The position numbers and the translations under genes are program-made. Below are positions 8,156 to 16,164 of a stretch of DNA of 64,000 nucleotides, piece by piece. The stretch covers positions 1 to 64,000 of the forward strand of contig JBOGGU010000073.1 of the NCBI GenBank assembly GCA_050744085.1, written 5' to 3'. This DNA comes from JAVKSL01 sp050744085. Lineage in GTDB: Bacteria > Actinomycetota > Acidimicrobiia > Acidimicrobiales > JAJPHD01. Below the pieces are notes generated by a model. It ran no database searches. It was not told where the DNA came from and worked only from the letters and a program-made list of their open reading frames with translations. The stretch's first letter is position 1, and each line of letters starts with the position of its first letter.

Positions 8156-10204
8156 CTAACGGTGAGGGTTGGGGGTCTCGGCCAGGGGTGCGCTGTCGGC
8201 TGCCGGCCGACCGGTCCCGCCGGTCGAGCTCCCGCCTGTCGAGCGCCGGGCCAGCAGCTCGGTGGCATGTCGGACGACGTTGTCGGTGCTGAACCCGAGC
8301 TTCTCCATCAGCACCGGACCGGGCGCCGAGGCACCGAAGCGGTCGATGGTGACGGTGGCGTCCGCCCATCGCTCCCACCCGAAGCTGCACCCGGCCTCGA
8401 CCGCCAGCACCGGCACGCCCGGGGGGAGCACGGAGGCCCGGTAGGCATCGTCCTGGTCGGAGAAGTCCTCCCAGCAGGGCATCGAGACGACTCGGACGGC
8501 GACACCGTTGCTGGCGAGGGCGGCCGCCGCCTCGACGCACAGGTGTACCTCGCTGCCCGTGCCGACGAGGACGATGGCCGGTGCCGAGGCCCCCTCGGCC
8601 AGGACGTACGCGCCACGGGGGACGCCTGCTGCGGCCCGCTGTGCGGTCTCGGCGAGCACGGGCACCCCTTGGCGGGTGAGGATCAGGGCCGTGGGGCCGT
8701 CGCCGTCAACCGCCCCGAGCCAAGCCTGGGCACACTCGTTTGCATCAGCTGGGCGCACCACTCGCAGGCCGGGCATGGCCCGCAGCGACGCCAAGTGCTC
8801 GATCGGTTGGTGGGTGGTGCCGTCCTCGCCCAAGCCGATCGAATCGTGGGTCCACGAGTAGATGACGTGGGCACCGGTGACGGCCGCTAGGCGCACCGAG
8901 GCCCGCATGTAATCGCTGAAGATGAAGAATGTCCCCCCGACGGGCAGCACTCCCCCGTGAAATGACATGCCGTTCATGATCCCGCCCATGGCGTGCTCGC
9001 GGATCCCGTAGTAGACCTGCCGGCCGCCGGGGTGCTCCGCGGACTGCTGGGCCTCGCCGCTGAGAGCTGTGCCGGTGTTGCCGGTCAGGTCGGCTCCGCC
9101 GGAGATGAGTCCGGGGATCACTTCCAGGGTGGAGTTGATGCAGGACTTCACGGCCTGACGGGTGGCGAGGGACTTGCCCGCCTCGAAGGTCGGAAGCTTG
9201 GCTTCCCAGCCAGCGAGGCCCCTGCCGGAGAGAGCGGCCGCCAGCTCCGGGTTGGCGGGCCCCTGGCGGTCTTCCCATGCCCGGCGCATCGCCTGGCCTC
9301 GGGGGATGGCCTCGCGGTACATCGCCACCACCTCCTCGGGGACCCAGAAATCCTCCTCGGGGGGCAGGCCCAGGATCTCCTTGGTGGCCCGGATCTCCTC
9401 CGCGCCCAGTGGCGACCCGTGCGCCCCTGCGGTGTCGGTGGCGTTCGGCGCCGGCCAGCCGATGTGGCTGCGCAGCACGATGAGCGAGGGCTTGTCCTCG
9501 ACAGCCATGGCCCGGCGGATCGCGGCCTCCAGCAGGTCGCAGTCGTTGGCGGCCTCGCCCACGTCCTCGACGTGCCAGTTGTAAGCCCGGAAGCGCCCCA
9601 CCTTGTCGTCGGTGTAGGAGAGCTCGGTGGGCCCGTCGATGGTGATGTGGTTGTCGTCGTAGATGTAGGTCATGCGGCCGAGGCCGAGGTGCCCGGCGAG
9701 CGACGCAGCCTCGTGGCTGACCCCCTCCTCGAGGTCCCCGTCGCTGCAGATCACGAAGGTGTGGTGGTCGCAGGCCTGGGCCCCGAAGCGGTCCCGCAGG
9801 TAGCGCTCGGCGACCGCCATGCCCACGCCGTTGGCGAAGCCCTGGCCGAGCGGGCCGGTGGTGACTTCCACTCCCGCGGTGTGGTGGACCTCGGGGTGCC
9901 CAGGGGTCAGGCTCTCCCACTGGCGGAACTCCTTGATGTCGTCGAGGGTGAGCCCGTAGCCGGTCAGGTACAGCATCGAGTACAGGAGGATCGAGGCGTG
10001 CCCGCACGACAGGATGAAGCGGTCCCGGTCCGCCCAATGCGGCTCGGAGGGGTCGAAGCGCATGATCCGGGTCCACAGCACGTGCGCCAGCGGGGCCAGG
10101 GCCATCGCTGTGCCGGGGTGTCCCGAGTTGGCCCGCTGGGGCGCGTCCATTGCCAGGCCCCGGATGACGTTGATCCCGAGCTGCTCCAGGTCTTTGTCGC
10201 TCAC
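8156..10204 (-). CDS. tkt: Transketolase
   Basis: This thiamine-diphosphate enzyme moves two-carbon units between sugar phosphates. The 682-aa protein shows the N-terminal NSGHPGTAMALAPL motif, a TPP/Mg motif in CSDGDLEEGVSHEA, and the C-terminal pyrimidine-domain motif THDSIGLGEDGPT-like (THDSIGLGEDGTTHQP). GTG 10204 is the start, because TAGGCT (10211-10216) sits 6 nt upstream. It is probably the promoter-proximal gene of the tkt-tal-zwf-opcA-pgl operon. Confidence 0.97.
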   Translation of the reverse strand: MSDKDLEQLGINVIRGLAMDAPQRANSGHPGTAMALAPLAHVLWTRIMRFDPSEPHWADRDRFILSCGHASILLYSMLYLTGYGLTLDDIKEFRQWESLTPGHPEVHHTAGVEVTTGPLGQGFANGVGMAVAERYLRDRFGAQACDHHTFVICSDGDLEEGVSHEAASLAGHLGLGRMTYIYDDNHITIDGPTELSYTDDKVGRFRAYNWHVEDVGEAANDCDLLEAAIRRAMAVEDKPSLIVLRSHIGWPAPNATDTAGAHGSPLGAEEIRATKEILGLPPEEDFWVPEEVVAMYREAIPRGQAMRRAWEDRQGPANPELAAALSGRGLAGWEAKLPTFEAGKSLATRQAVKSCINSTLEVIPGLISGGADLTGNTGTALSGEAQQSAEHPGGRQVYYGIREHAMGGIMNGMSFHGGVLPVGGTFFIFSDYMRASVRLAAVTGAHVIYSWTHDSIGLGEDGTTHQPIEHLASLRAMPGLRVVRPADANECAQAWLGAVDGDGPTALILTRQGVPVLAETAQRAAAGVPRGAYVLAEGASAPAIVLVGTGSEVHLCVEAAAALASNGVAVRVVSMPCWEDFSDQDDAYRASVLPPGVPVLAVEAGCSFGWERWADATVTIDRFGASAPGPVLMEKLGFSTDNVVRHATELLARRSTGGSSTGGTGRPAADSAPLAETPNPHR

Positions 10205-10260
10205 ACCCCCAGCCTAACCAGATCGGCGGGCTCTCTTGCGGGAGTCGCGCGGGGAGGCTC

Positions 10261-11550
10261 CTATCCCGAGCCGGGGGGGACTGGCCCCTCCCCCAGGGAT
10301 TCACCGGGGTTAGGCGGCGGTTCGTCGATTGCCGGGTCTTCCTCGAACAGGGCGATAGAGGCTGTGAAGCTGTGGAGGAAGTTCTTCCCCCCTACCGGCC
10401 CCAGCTCGCCAGCCGCGAAGAACCCTCCGGTGGGGATGTCCCCCAGCAGCTCGGCCACAACCGAGGCGTCGTGGTGAGGGTGCGGGAACAGCCTGGTGCC
10501 CCGGCCGTTGCAGGTGAATACCAAGGCTGCTTCCGCCCGCCGCCCGCGACCCCCGCCCGCCGGGTCCAGCCCGCGACCCCCGCCCGCTGGGTCCCGCCCG
10601 CGCCCCCCGCCTGCTGGGTGCGAGGACAGGGTGTGGCGGAGATCCTCGTCGGCTGCCTCGGCGTCACGGAGGTGGAACTGCACGGTGTTGCCGGTCTCGA
10701 CCAGGTCGGCCAGAGCTATGGAACCGGTGCGGCGGTCGGCGCCCATGATCCCGATGATACGAAAGTCACCCCGTCCAAAGGTCGCCTTGTGCTCGTCGAT
10801 GACCTTCCCCAACTGCAGCCCACCTTGGTTCACCAGCGCCACGTCGGCGGGGGAGAGCTGTCCCTGGGCCAGGGCCTCCAGCCGCTCCAATGGCGGTTTC
10901 CCAGCGAGCTGGTGGATGACGTTGCCCTCGGCCTTGGTCACCATCCAGGGGAACCCGATCGGCCGGCACCCCTGGGACACAACGCTGCTCATGCGTGCGC
11001 TCGGCCCGAGGAGGACTCCCACCGCACCATTGGTCCTCACCCGGCCCCCGATGACGAGCCTGGAGCTGCCGGGACCGCGTCCACCAGAGGCCATCCCGCC
11101 CACGACTGGCAGCCCTGGATGAGTCGAGGCGAGCCACTCGAAGAAGGGCAGCACCGGGAAGCTGAACGGGTCACCCACCAGCAGGAGCGCCGCCGGTTCG
11201 AAGTCGATCTCGTCCGGCCAACCCACGATGGGGCCGGTGCTGCCCACCGACTCCAGCTCGACGGGCACCAAGGTGCCCACGTTTCCAGCCCACAAGCTCA
11301 TCGCCGAACGGTGCTCCACCTCGCGCCCCGTTCCCACCACCGACTCGGCCACGCAACCAATGAGAGCGCGCGGCCGGAGCAGCTCGCTTACCGTGTCGGC
11401 CACCGCCTCGAGGGCCTCGGCTTGCGGACTGGTGACGAAAAGCACAGCCAGATCCGGGGCATACCCGACGTGGTCCAAGACCTGGCCCACCACCTCGCCC
11501 ACCGCAGTCGTTGCTATGGGGTGCTCAGACAGGGCAGAGGCGAACCGCAC
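10261..11550 (-). CDS. FIST N/FIST C sensory-domain protein
   Basis: The 429-aa soluble protein matches the FIST N plus FIST C architecture, a proposed small-ligand sensory module. Recognisable segments are LAVLFVTSPQAEALEAV, LIGCVAESVVG, a middle VVGGMASGGRGPG, and a C-terminal VFTCNGRGTRLF followed by GGFFAAGELGPVGGKNFLHSFTAS. No kinase or cyclase partner is fused or adjacent, so its output is unknown. A 9-residue repeat (DPAGGGRGR-like, three copies) is inserted between two conserved blocks. The second GTG (11550) is favoured as start: TAGCCT (11557-11562) is 6 nt upstream. Confidence 0.88.
   Translation of the reverse strand: MRFASALSEHPIATTAVGEVVGQVLDHVGYAPDLAVLFVTSPQAEALEAVADTVSELLRPRALIGCVAESVVGTGREVEHRSAMSLWAGNVGTLVPVELESVGSTGPIVGWPDEIDFEPAALLLVGDPFSFPVLPFFEWLASTHPGLPVVGGMASGGRGPGSSRLVIGGRVRTNGAVGVLLGPSARMSSVVSQGCRPIGFPWMVTKAEGNVIHQLAGKPPLERLEALAQGQLSPADVALVNQGGLQLGKVIDEHKATFGRGDFRIIGIMGADRRTGSIALADLVETGNTVQFHLRDAEAADEDLRHTLSSHPAGGGRGRDPAGGGRGLDPAGGGRGRRAEAALVFTCNGRGTRLFPHPHHDASVVAELLGDIPTGGFFAAGELGPVGGKNFLHSFTASIALFEEDPAIDEPPPNPGESLGEGPVPPGSG
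10541..10621. repeat. 27-bp in-frame tandem repeat in the FIST gene
   Basis: Three imperfect 27-bp units encode PAGGGRGR-D/L-type repeats within the FIST C region. The period is a multiple of three, so the frame is kept. It is probably a flexible loop. Confidence 0.8.
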
Positions 11551-11605
11551 CACCCGAGGCTATCCCGCCTGCGCCCGCCAGTCCCTCACACGGGGGCGGC
11601 TGTGC

Positions 11606-12364
11606 TCACACCGGGGCGGCGGTACGGCGGGGCCGAGGCACCTTGAGCTTCACCTCGCTGTGGCGGATGGTCGCCCAGCCGAGGTGCTGAAGGGTGTTAA
11701 CCACCCACCAACCGGGGTCCACCTGCCGCTTGGCAAGCGCAAAGCGTGCGGACGTCGGGGCGGCGTGGTGGTTGTTGTGCAGCCCCTCGCCGGCAACGAG
11801 CAGCGCCAGCCACTGGTTGTTGGTGGCGAGGTTCTCGAAAGGCCGCTTTCCCCAGGCGTGTCCTATGGCGTTGATGGCGCCGCTCGCCAGCAGGTAGGTC
11901 ACCACATGAACCCCCGCCGCCACCAGCGCCATCTGCCAGCCGAGGATGAGCCACAACGAGACGACGCCAATTGCCAGGCCAGGCAAGGCGCGGTCGAAGG
12001 CGATCTTGTCGAGGCGGTCGGGCGCCAGGTCTCTGGCGTAGCGCGCCACGGTCGCCTCGTCGTTGGCCACCCGCCGGTAAAGAGCGACGTTGGCGAACTG
12101 CACCATGGCGAAACCCTCGAGGATGGGGGAGTGCGGGTCGCCTTCCACGTCGGTGTACGCGTGGTGCTTGCGGTGCACGGCAACCCACTGCCGGGGCTTG
12201 ATCCCGAGCGAGACCCAGATCATGAAGCGAATGACCACCGCCAGCCACGGCTTCAGCGTAATCGCTCGGTGGGCGAGGGCCCGGTGGAGGTACACGGTGG
12301 TCAGGAACAGGCCCACCTGGGAGACGGCGAGGCCTACGAGGACTGCAACAAGGACACGGGGCAC
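11606..12364 (-). CDS. Acyl-CoA/fatty acid delta-9-type desaturase
   Basis: This is an integral-membrane di-iron desaturase that introduces a double bond into acyl chains. The 252-aa protein has the three histidine boxes: HRALAH (27-32), HRKHH (64-68) and HNNHH (about 196-200). Hydrophobic segments lie between them. It is short compared with eukaryotic homologues but typical of bacterial stearoyl-CoA desaturases. The regiospecificity is inferred from the family only. GTG 12364 is supported by TAGCCT (12371-12376) 6 nt upstream. The gene diverges from the LON-domain gene. Confidence 0.9.
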   Translation of the reverse strand: MPRVLVAVLVGLAVSQVGLFLTTVYLHRALAHRAITLKPWLAVVIRFMIWVSLGIKPRQWVAVHRKHHAYTDVEGDPHSPILEGFAMVQFANVALYRRVANDEATVARYARDLAPDRLDKIAFDRALPGLAIGVVSLWLILGWQMALVAAGVHVVTYLLASGAINAIGHAWGKRPFENLATNNQWLALLVAGEGLHNNHHAAPTSARFALAKRQVDPGWWVVNTLQHLGWATIRHSEVKLKVPRPRRTAAPV

Positions 12365-12420
12365 GCGTTCAGGCTAGCAGGACGCGGAGGTGGCGCCCGA
12401 GGGCGGTACCCTTGTCTCGT
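12365..12420. promoter_or_regulatory. Divergent leaderless promoters, desaturase / LON protein
   Basis: Two -10 elements face away from each other in this 56-bp gap. On the minus strand TAGCCT (12371-12376) is 6 nt before the desaturase GTG. On the plus strand TACCCT (12407-12412) is 8 nt before the LON-domain ATG. No clear -35 or Shine-Dalgarno is present for either gene. Confidence 0.65.
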
Positions 12421-13044
12421 ATGAGCGCCGCCCTGCCAATGTTCCCCCTGGACACAGTGCTGTTCCCGGGCCTTGCCCTTCCTCTTCACATCTTCGAGCC
12501 CCGCTACCGCTCCCTGGTCGCCGACTGCCTGGAGGCGGACCGGCAGTTCGGGGTGGTGCTCATCGAGCGCGGTTACCAGGTGGGAGGCGGTGAGAGCCGC
12601 TTCGGGGTAGGGACGGTGGCCCGAATCGTGCAGGAGGCGGCGGTCCCGGACGGGCGCTGGGTCCTGCTGACCGTGGGCACCCGACGCATCCGGATCGAGC
12701 ACTGGCTCCCCGACGCACCGTACCCCCTGGCGCTGGTGCAGGACCTGGGAGATGCGCCGCCGACAGACGGCGACCTCGACGCCATGGCCCGCGTGGAGCG
12801 CCAGGTCCGCCGGGCCCTCGCGTACGCCGCTGAGATGGACGACGGGCCGACGGTCCCGTCGACGGTCGAGCTGGTCGAGGACCCCGAGGCGGCGTGCTGG
12901 CAGCTCTGCGCCATAAGCCCCCTGGCTCAGCTCGACCATCAGCGCCTGCTCGAGGCTGGGACCGTTCCCGCCCGCCTTGCCCTCCTGGAAGAGCTGACCA
13001 TCGCTGCCTGCGAGGACCTCCTCGCCCGCCTATCTGGCGCGTGA
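12421..13044 (+). CDS. LON N-terminal (substrate-binding) domain protein
   Basis: The 207-aa protein consists of a stand-alone Lon substrate-recognition domain without the AAA+ or protease parts. Signature stretches are MFPLDTVLFPGLALPLHIFEPRYR at the N-terminus (conserved PLHIFEPRY core) and FGVVLIERG in the middle. Family members of this size are common in actinobacteria and their role is unclear; they may act as adaptors. ATG 12421 is used, rather than the in-frame TTG at 12412, because the latter overlaps the -10 TACCCT. Confidence 0.88.
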   Translation: MSAALPMFPLDTVLFPGLALPLHIFEPRYRSLVADCLEADRQFGVVLIERGYQVGGGESRFGVGTVARIVQEAAVPDGRWVLLTVGTRRIRIEHWLPDAPYPLALVQDLGDAPPTDGDLDAMARVERQVRRALAYAAEMDDGPTVPSTVELVEDPEAACWQLCAISPLAQLDHQRLLEAGTVPARLALLEELTIAACEDLLARLSGA

Positions 13045-13213
13045 CTCGCCAGCTTCGCGAAATATCGCTCGGTGCTCCCAAGCACCACTGCCCACTCCCG
13101 TCGGAGCGCCTGGCGAGCCTGTGGCGCCTGGCCCGCCTGGCCCGCCTGGGGCGCCTGGGGTGTTCACGCCCACGGCACCTCGGGGCAACCCCCCCGAAAC
13201 ACTCCGGCGCCAT

Positions 13214-13237
13214 CCTGTACATGTGCCTGTACACGTG
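13214..13237. promoter_or_regulatory. 12-bp direct repeat, candidate operator
   Basis: cctgtacatgtg (13214-13225) is followed directly by cctgtacacgtg (13226-13237). Each half contains tgtaca or tgtaca/cacgtg partial dyads. The tandem overlaps the most likely start codons (GTG 13223 or 13235) of a gene for a winged-helix DNA-binding protein. Autoregulation by OmpR-type binding to direct repeats is therefore plausible, though inferred. Confidence 0.4.
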
Positions 13238-14347
13238 CAGCTCGCGCCCCTCCAGGGATACACGATCGGGCTCACAGCGGACCGCCGTCGGGAGGAGCAG
13301 GCAGGCCTCCTGCGCCGCAGGGGAGCGAAGATCCTGCAAGGGCCGACGATCAGCACGGCGGTGCTCGTGGACGACAAGGGCCTGCGAGATGCCACCGACG
13401 CGGTGATCGAGCGCCCACCGGAGTGGCTGTTGGCCACGACGGGCATTGGCATGCGGTCCTGGTTCGAGACAGCTCGCGCCTGGGGATGCGACGACGCCCT
13501 TCGGAAAGCCCTGGCAGGTGCGCGGGTGCTCGCCCGCGGCCCCAAGTCGGCAGGAGCGGTAGAGGCCCTGGGCCTTGTGGTCTGGCAAAGGGCCGCCTCG
13601 GATCGGCTGAGCGAGCTGGTGGACATGCTGTCCGGCGCGGGGGTGCGGGGCGACACCGTGGTTATGCAGCTCTACGGCGAGCCGTCCTCGGAGGTGACGG
13701 CCGCCATAGCCGCGATGGGGGCCGAGGTTGTGGAGGTGGCAACCTACGAGTGGCGGGACCCGGTGGAGGAAGGCCCGGCGCTGCGCCTGGCTGGAGCGGT
13801 GTCGGCCTGCCGGGTCGACGCGGTGACGTTCACGTCGGCTCCGGCGGTGCGCAACTTGATCGCCATAGCGGCGCGTCACGGGCTGGCGGAAAGGGTCTTG
13901 GGTGCGTTCAATCGAAGGGTGGTGGCGGCGTGCGTGGGCCCTGCGTGCGCCGAGGCGGCGCGCTCGGTGGGAATCGAGGCCCCAGTGGCGCCTGGCGTGG
14001 GCCGGCTCGGCTTGCTGATCCGGGAGCTCACCGACGAGTTCGCCCGCCGCCGCCCGGTCCTGGTGTTGGCCGGGCACGAAGTCGTTTTGCAGGGGCGTTT
14101 GGCAGTGGTCGAGGGCGACGTCATAGCGCTGGGGGGGAGGGAGCGTGACGTCCTGTCGGTGTTGGCCCAGCTCCGCGGCGAGGTGGTCCCGCGAGCGGAG
14201 CTGCTCAGGGCTGTGTGGGGAGAGGACGCCCACGACTCCCACGTCATGGAGGTGACCATCTCTCGGCTGCGGTCCAAGCTGGGTGCTGCCGGGCCCGCCC
14301 TCGAGGCGGTATCAGGACAGGGTTACCGCCTCGATGCAGCTTCGTGA
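13223..14347 (+). CDS. HemD-like domain fused to OmpR-type winged helix regulator
   Basis: The protein joins a uroporphyrinogen-III synthase fold (about residues 1-285, GYTIGLTADRRR through VVAACVGPACAEAARSVGI) to a C-terminal OmpR/PhoB-type winged helix (about 290-374, GGRERDVLSVLAQL, VMEVTISRLRSKLG, GQGYRL). Such fusions are known in actinobacteria and are usually treated as transcription regulators that have lost or repurposed synthase activity. No other heme gene is adjacent. The conserved part begins at QGYTIG, so GTG 13223 or 13235 is a better start than the ATG-like start at 13121, which would add a collagen-like repetitive leader. A 12-bp direct repeat overlaps the start. Confidence 0.85.
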   Translation: MPVHVQLAPLQGYTIGLTADRRREEQAGLLRRRGAKILQGPTISTAVLVDDKGLRDATDAVIERPPEWLLATTGIGMRSWFETARAWGCDDALRKALAGARVLARGPKSAGAVEALGLVVWQRAASDRLSELVDMLSGAGVRGDTVVMQLYGEPSSEVTAAIAAMGAEVVEVATYEWRDPVEEGPALRLAGAVSACRVDAVTFTSAPAVRNLIAIAARHGLAERVLGAFNRRVVAACVGPACAEAARSVGIEAPVAPGVGRLGLLIRELTDEFARRRPVLVLAGHEVVLQGRLAVVEGDVIALGGRERDVLSVLAQLRGEVVPRAELLRAVWGEDAHDSHVMEVTISRLRSKLGAAGPALEAVSGQGYRLDAAS

Positions 14348-14380
14348 ACGCCCGCGGGCACGGGCGCGGCTACGGCCGCC

Positions 14381-14429
14381 GCTCAGCGAGTGGCTGGAGG
14401 GCCCGGCTCAGCGAGTGGCTGGAGGGCCC
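14381..14429. repeat. 25-bp tandem duplication between hemD-wHTH and the zinc-ribbon gene
   Basis: gctcagcgagtggctggagg plus gccc occurs twice with a 25-bp period, at 14381-14404 and 14406-14429. The period is not a multiple of three. It lies mostly between convergent genes, clipping the 3' end of the minus-strand gene. Confidence 0.85.
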
Positions 14430-14761
14430 CTGCGCCCGCCGCCACGGCCCTTCCCGGTGGCGCCGCTGGATCGTCCAGGCCGGCGGGTCGCCCGGCGCTC
14501 CCAGCAGGCGCGATGCCAGTGCCGCCTCATGTCCGGCGCTTCCAGCGGGATGACCACCACGTGGCCTACACCGGCATCTATGTCCTGGTTGCAGCCCGGG
14601 CAGATGTAGGGCTTGGTCGCTCGGTATGGCTGGACTTGGCGGACCTCGGCCACGGAGCCGCTGAGCGGGTCGATCACGCTCGTGGGGCTCATGGGGCTCG
14701 TGGGTTTCGTGGGGCTGCTACTTGTGGGCTCGACCGGGTAATGCCCCCCGGCGCGGCCCAT
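14408..14761 (-). CDS. Conserved actinobacterial zinc-ribbon protein
   Basis: The 117-aa protein has a CPGC...HWHRACW arrangement (YICPGCNQDIDAGVGHVV then RRHWHRACWER) that looks like a small zinc-binding module. It resembles a widespread actinobacterial family often mislabelled ATP/GTP-binding. Its function is unknown. The N-terminus is a Pro/Thr/Ser-rich low-complexity stretch and the C-terminus is Arg/Gly-rich. ATG 14761 is well supported: TAGCCT (14768-14773) lies 6 nt upstream on the minus strand. Confidence 0.75.
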   Translation of the reverse strand: MGRAGGHYPVEPTSSSPTKPTSPMSPTSVIDPLSGSVAEVRQVQPYRATKPYICPGCNQDIDAGVGHVVVIPLEAPDMRRHWHRACWERRATRRPGRSSGATGKGRGGGRRGPPATR

Positions 14762-14801
14762 GGGGCGAGGCTAACAGGGGGCTGACTGGCGCCATCCCCG
14801 A

Positions 14802-14846
14802 ACTGGAGTAGTTGAGCCGAGTATGACGTTGCTCAACTACTCCAGT
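14802..14846. repeat. 16-bp perfect inverted repeat, copy A of dispersed palindrome
   Basis: The arms 14802-14817 and 14831-14846 are perfectly complementary around a 13-nt loop. The arm sequence (aactggagtagttgagcc at 14801) differs by one base from the palindrome at 59997-60045. Here it sits between divergent promoters and ends 3 bp before a TATGAT -10, so it cannot be a terminator for a neighbouring gene. Operator or dispersed-repeat roles are possible. Confidence 0.85.
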
Positions 14847-14849
14847 AGC

Positions 14850-14877
14850 TATGATTCCGCCCATGCGACATCGCTGA
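14850..14877 (+). promoter_or_regulatory. Promoter and in-frame mini-ORF MRHR-stop before the MFS gene
   Basis: TATGAT (14850-14855) is followed after 7 nt by ATG 14863, the standard leaderless spacing in this window. The ATG opens MRHR and then meets TGA at 14875. It is in the same frame as the MFS ORF, which continues open after the TGA. This may be a nonsense mutation of the original start region, or a leader mini-ORF with reinitiation at GTG 14911. Confidence 0.5.
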
Positions 14878-14910
14878 CCTCACCCTGACGCTGGGCCGCT
14901 TGTCCGGCGG

Positions 14911-16065
14911 GTGGCGAGTTGGGCGCTGCTGGCCGAGTTCGTACCCCTCTACCCGCTCTACTCGCTTCTCTTCGTCCATGCCGGGTTGTCCCGAGCCGAG
15001 ATATCTGGGCTCTTCGCCCTTTGGTCCGCGTCCGGGTTCATGGCGGAGATCCCTGCGGGTGCCCTGGCTGATCGCTTCTCGCGGCGCGCTGCTATTGCGG
15101 TCGCCGGGGTGTCCCAGGCGTGTGGGTACTCCCTGTGGGCCGTCGTCCCGGGCTTGGTCGGCTTTGCGGCCGGGTTCGTGCTCTGGGGGCTGGGAGGCGC
15201 GCTCAGTTCCGGGGCGCTCGAAGCGCTGCTCTACGACGGGCTCGCGGAGGTTGGTGCAGAGAGCCGATTTCCCTCGGTGTTGGGGGTAGTCAGCGCTGCG
15301 GGGTTGTTGGCCCAGCTGCCGACGGCCCTGGCGGCGAGCTTGCTGCTCTCTGCCGGCGGCTACCCCTTGGTCGCGTGGGTGAGCGTCGGGTGCTGCCTGG
15401 GCGCCGCCATGCTTGCGGTTCGTCTGCCCGAGGCATCACGTCGGGACGGCAGGGCCGAGACGGCGTCCTACCTTGTGTTGTTGCGGGCGGGGGTGGTCGA
15501 GGCACTGACCAGGCCGGCACTGCGGGGCGCGGTGGCCGCCGTAGCCCTTGTCTCGGGAGTGGACGCCATCGAGGAGTACTTCCCGTTGCTGGCGCAGTCC
15601 TGGGGCGTTGCGGTCAGGGTGGTTCCCCTCGCCGTGGTGGGGATCCCCGTCGCTGGAGCCGCTTGCGCCCTCCTCGCTGGCAGGGCCTCGGGGCTACGGC
15701 CCAGCAGGCCGGGCACCTTGGCCTGCCTCCTCGGGGCCGGGGCTTTGGTCCTGGGGTTGGTAGGCCTGCTGCAGCGCCCGGTCGGCCTGGCTGGTGTGGC
15801 CATCTTCTACGGCCTGTTCAGGTTGGTCCTGGTGGTGGTGGAGGCCCGGCTGCAGGAGCGCATCGCCGGGCCTTCTCGTTCCACCGTCACCTCGGTCGCC
15901 GCCATGCTCACTGAGGTGGTGACTCTCGGGGTCTTCGGCGCTTGGGCGCTCGGCGGGGTCGAGGTGGTCGTGGCTGGGCTTTCGGCGGTGGTGGTCGTGC
16001 TGCCCTGGCTGCTTCGCAGCTCCAAAGCACAGCCCCCAGCCGACGCCAGCCGGGCGGAGAGTTGA
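14911..16065 (+). CDS. MFS transporter
   Basis: The 384-aa polytopic membrane protein has about 11-12 hydrophobic segments. It shows the MFS loop motif GALADRFSRRAAI between helices 2 and 3, and begins directly in TM1 (WALLAEFVPLYPLYSLLF). The substrate is unknown; the family suggests drug or metabolite export. GTG 14911 is the only in-frame start candidate after the TGA at 14875, and it has no good Shine-Dalgarno. The normal basic residues before TM1 (GPLVRRVASW) lie partly upstream of this GTG, which supports an ancestral start at 14863. Confidence 0.82.
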   Translation: MASWALLAEFVPLYPLYSLLFVHAGLSRAEISGLFALWSASGFMAEIPAGALADRFSRRAAIAVAGVSQACGYSLWAVVPGLVGFAAGFVLWGLGGALSSGALEALLYDGLAEVGAESRFPSVLGVVSAAGLLAQLPTALAASLLLSAGGYPLVAWVSVGCCLGAAMLAVRLPEASRRDGRAETASYLVLLRAGVVEALTRPALRGAVAAVALVSGVDAIEEYFPLLAQSWGVAVRVVPLAVVGIPVAGAACALLAGRASGLRPSRPGTLACLLGAGALVLGLVGLLQRPVGLAGVAIFYGLFRLVLVVVEARLQERIAGPSRSTVTSVAAMLTEVVTLGVFGAWALGGVEVVVAGLSAVVVVLPWLLRSSKAQPPADASRAES

Positions 16066-16164
16066 TACACCCCCGGCGTATCTTGTGTCTGCGGGTGCAT
16101 CGCAGGGACGGCACTCAGGTTTCCACGCCCTGCCCATGGCCGGAGCCACCACAGGAGTACGTCG

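Noticed and set aside
13121..13222. Collagen-like GPPGPPGAPG start of the HemD fusion
   Set aside because: Family homology begins near 13235, the upstream part is simple-sequence DNA, and GTG codons lie at the right place.
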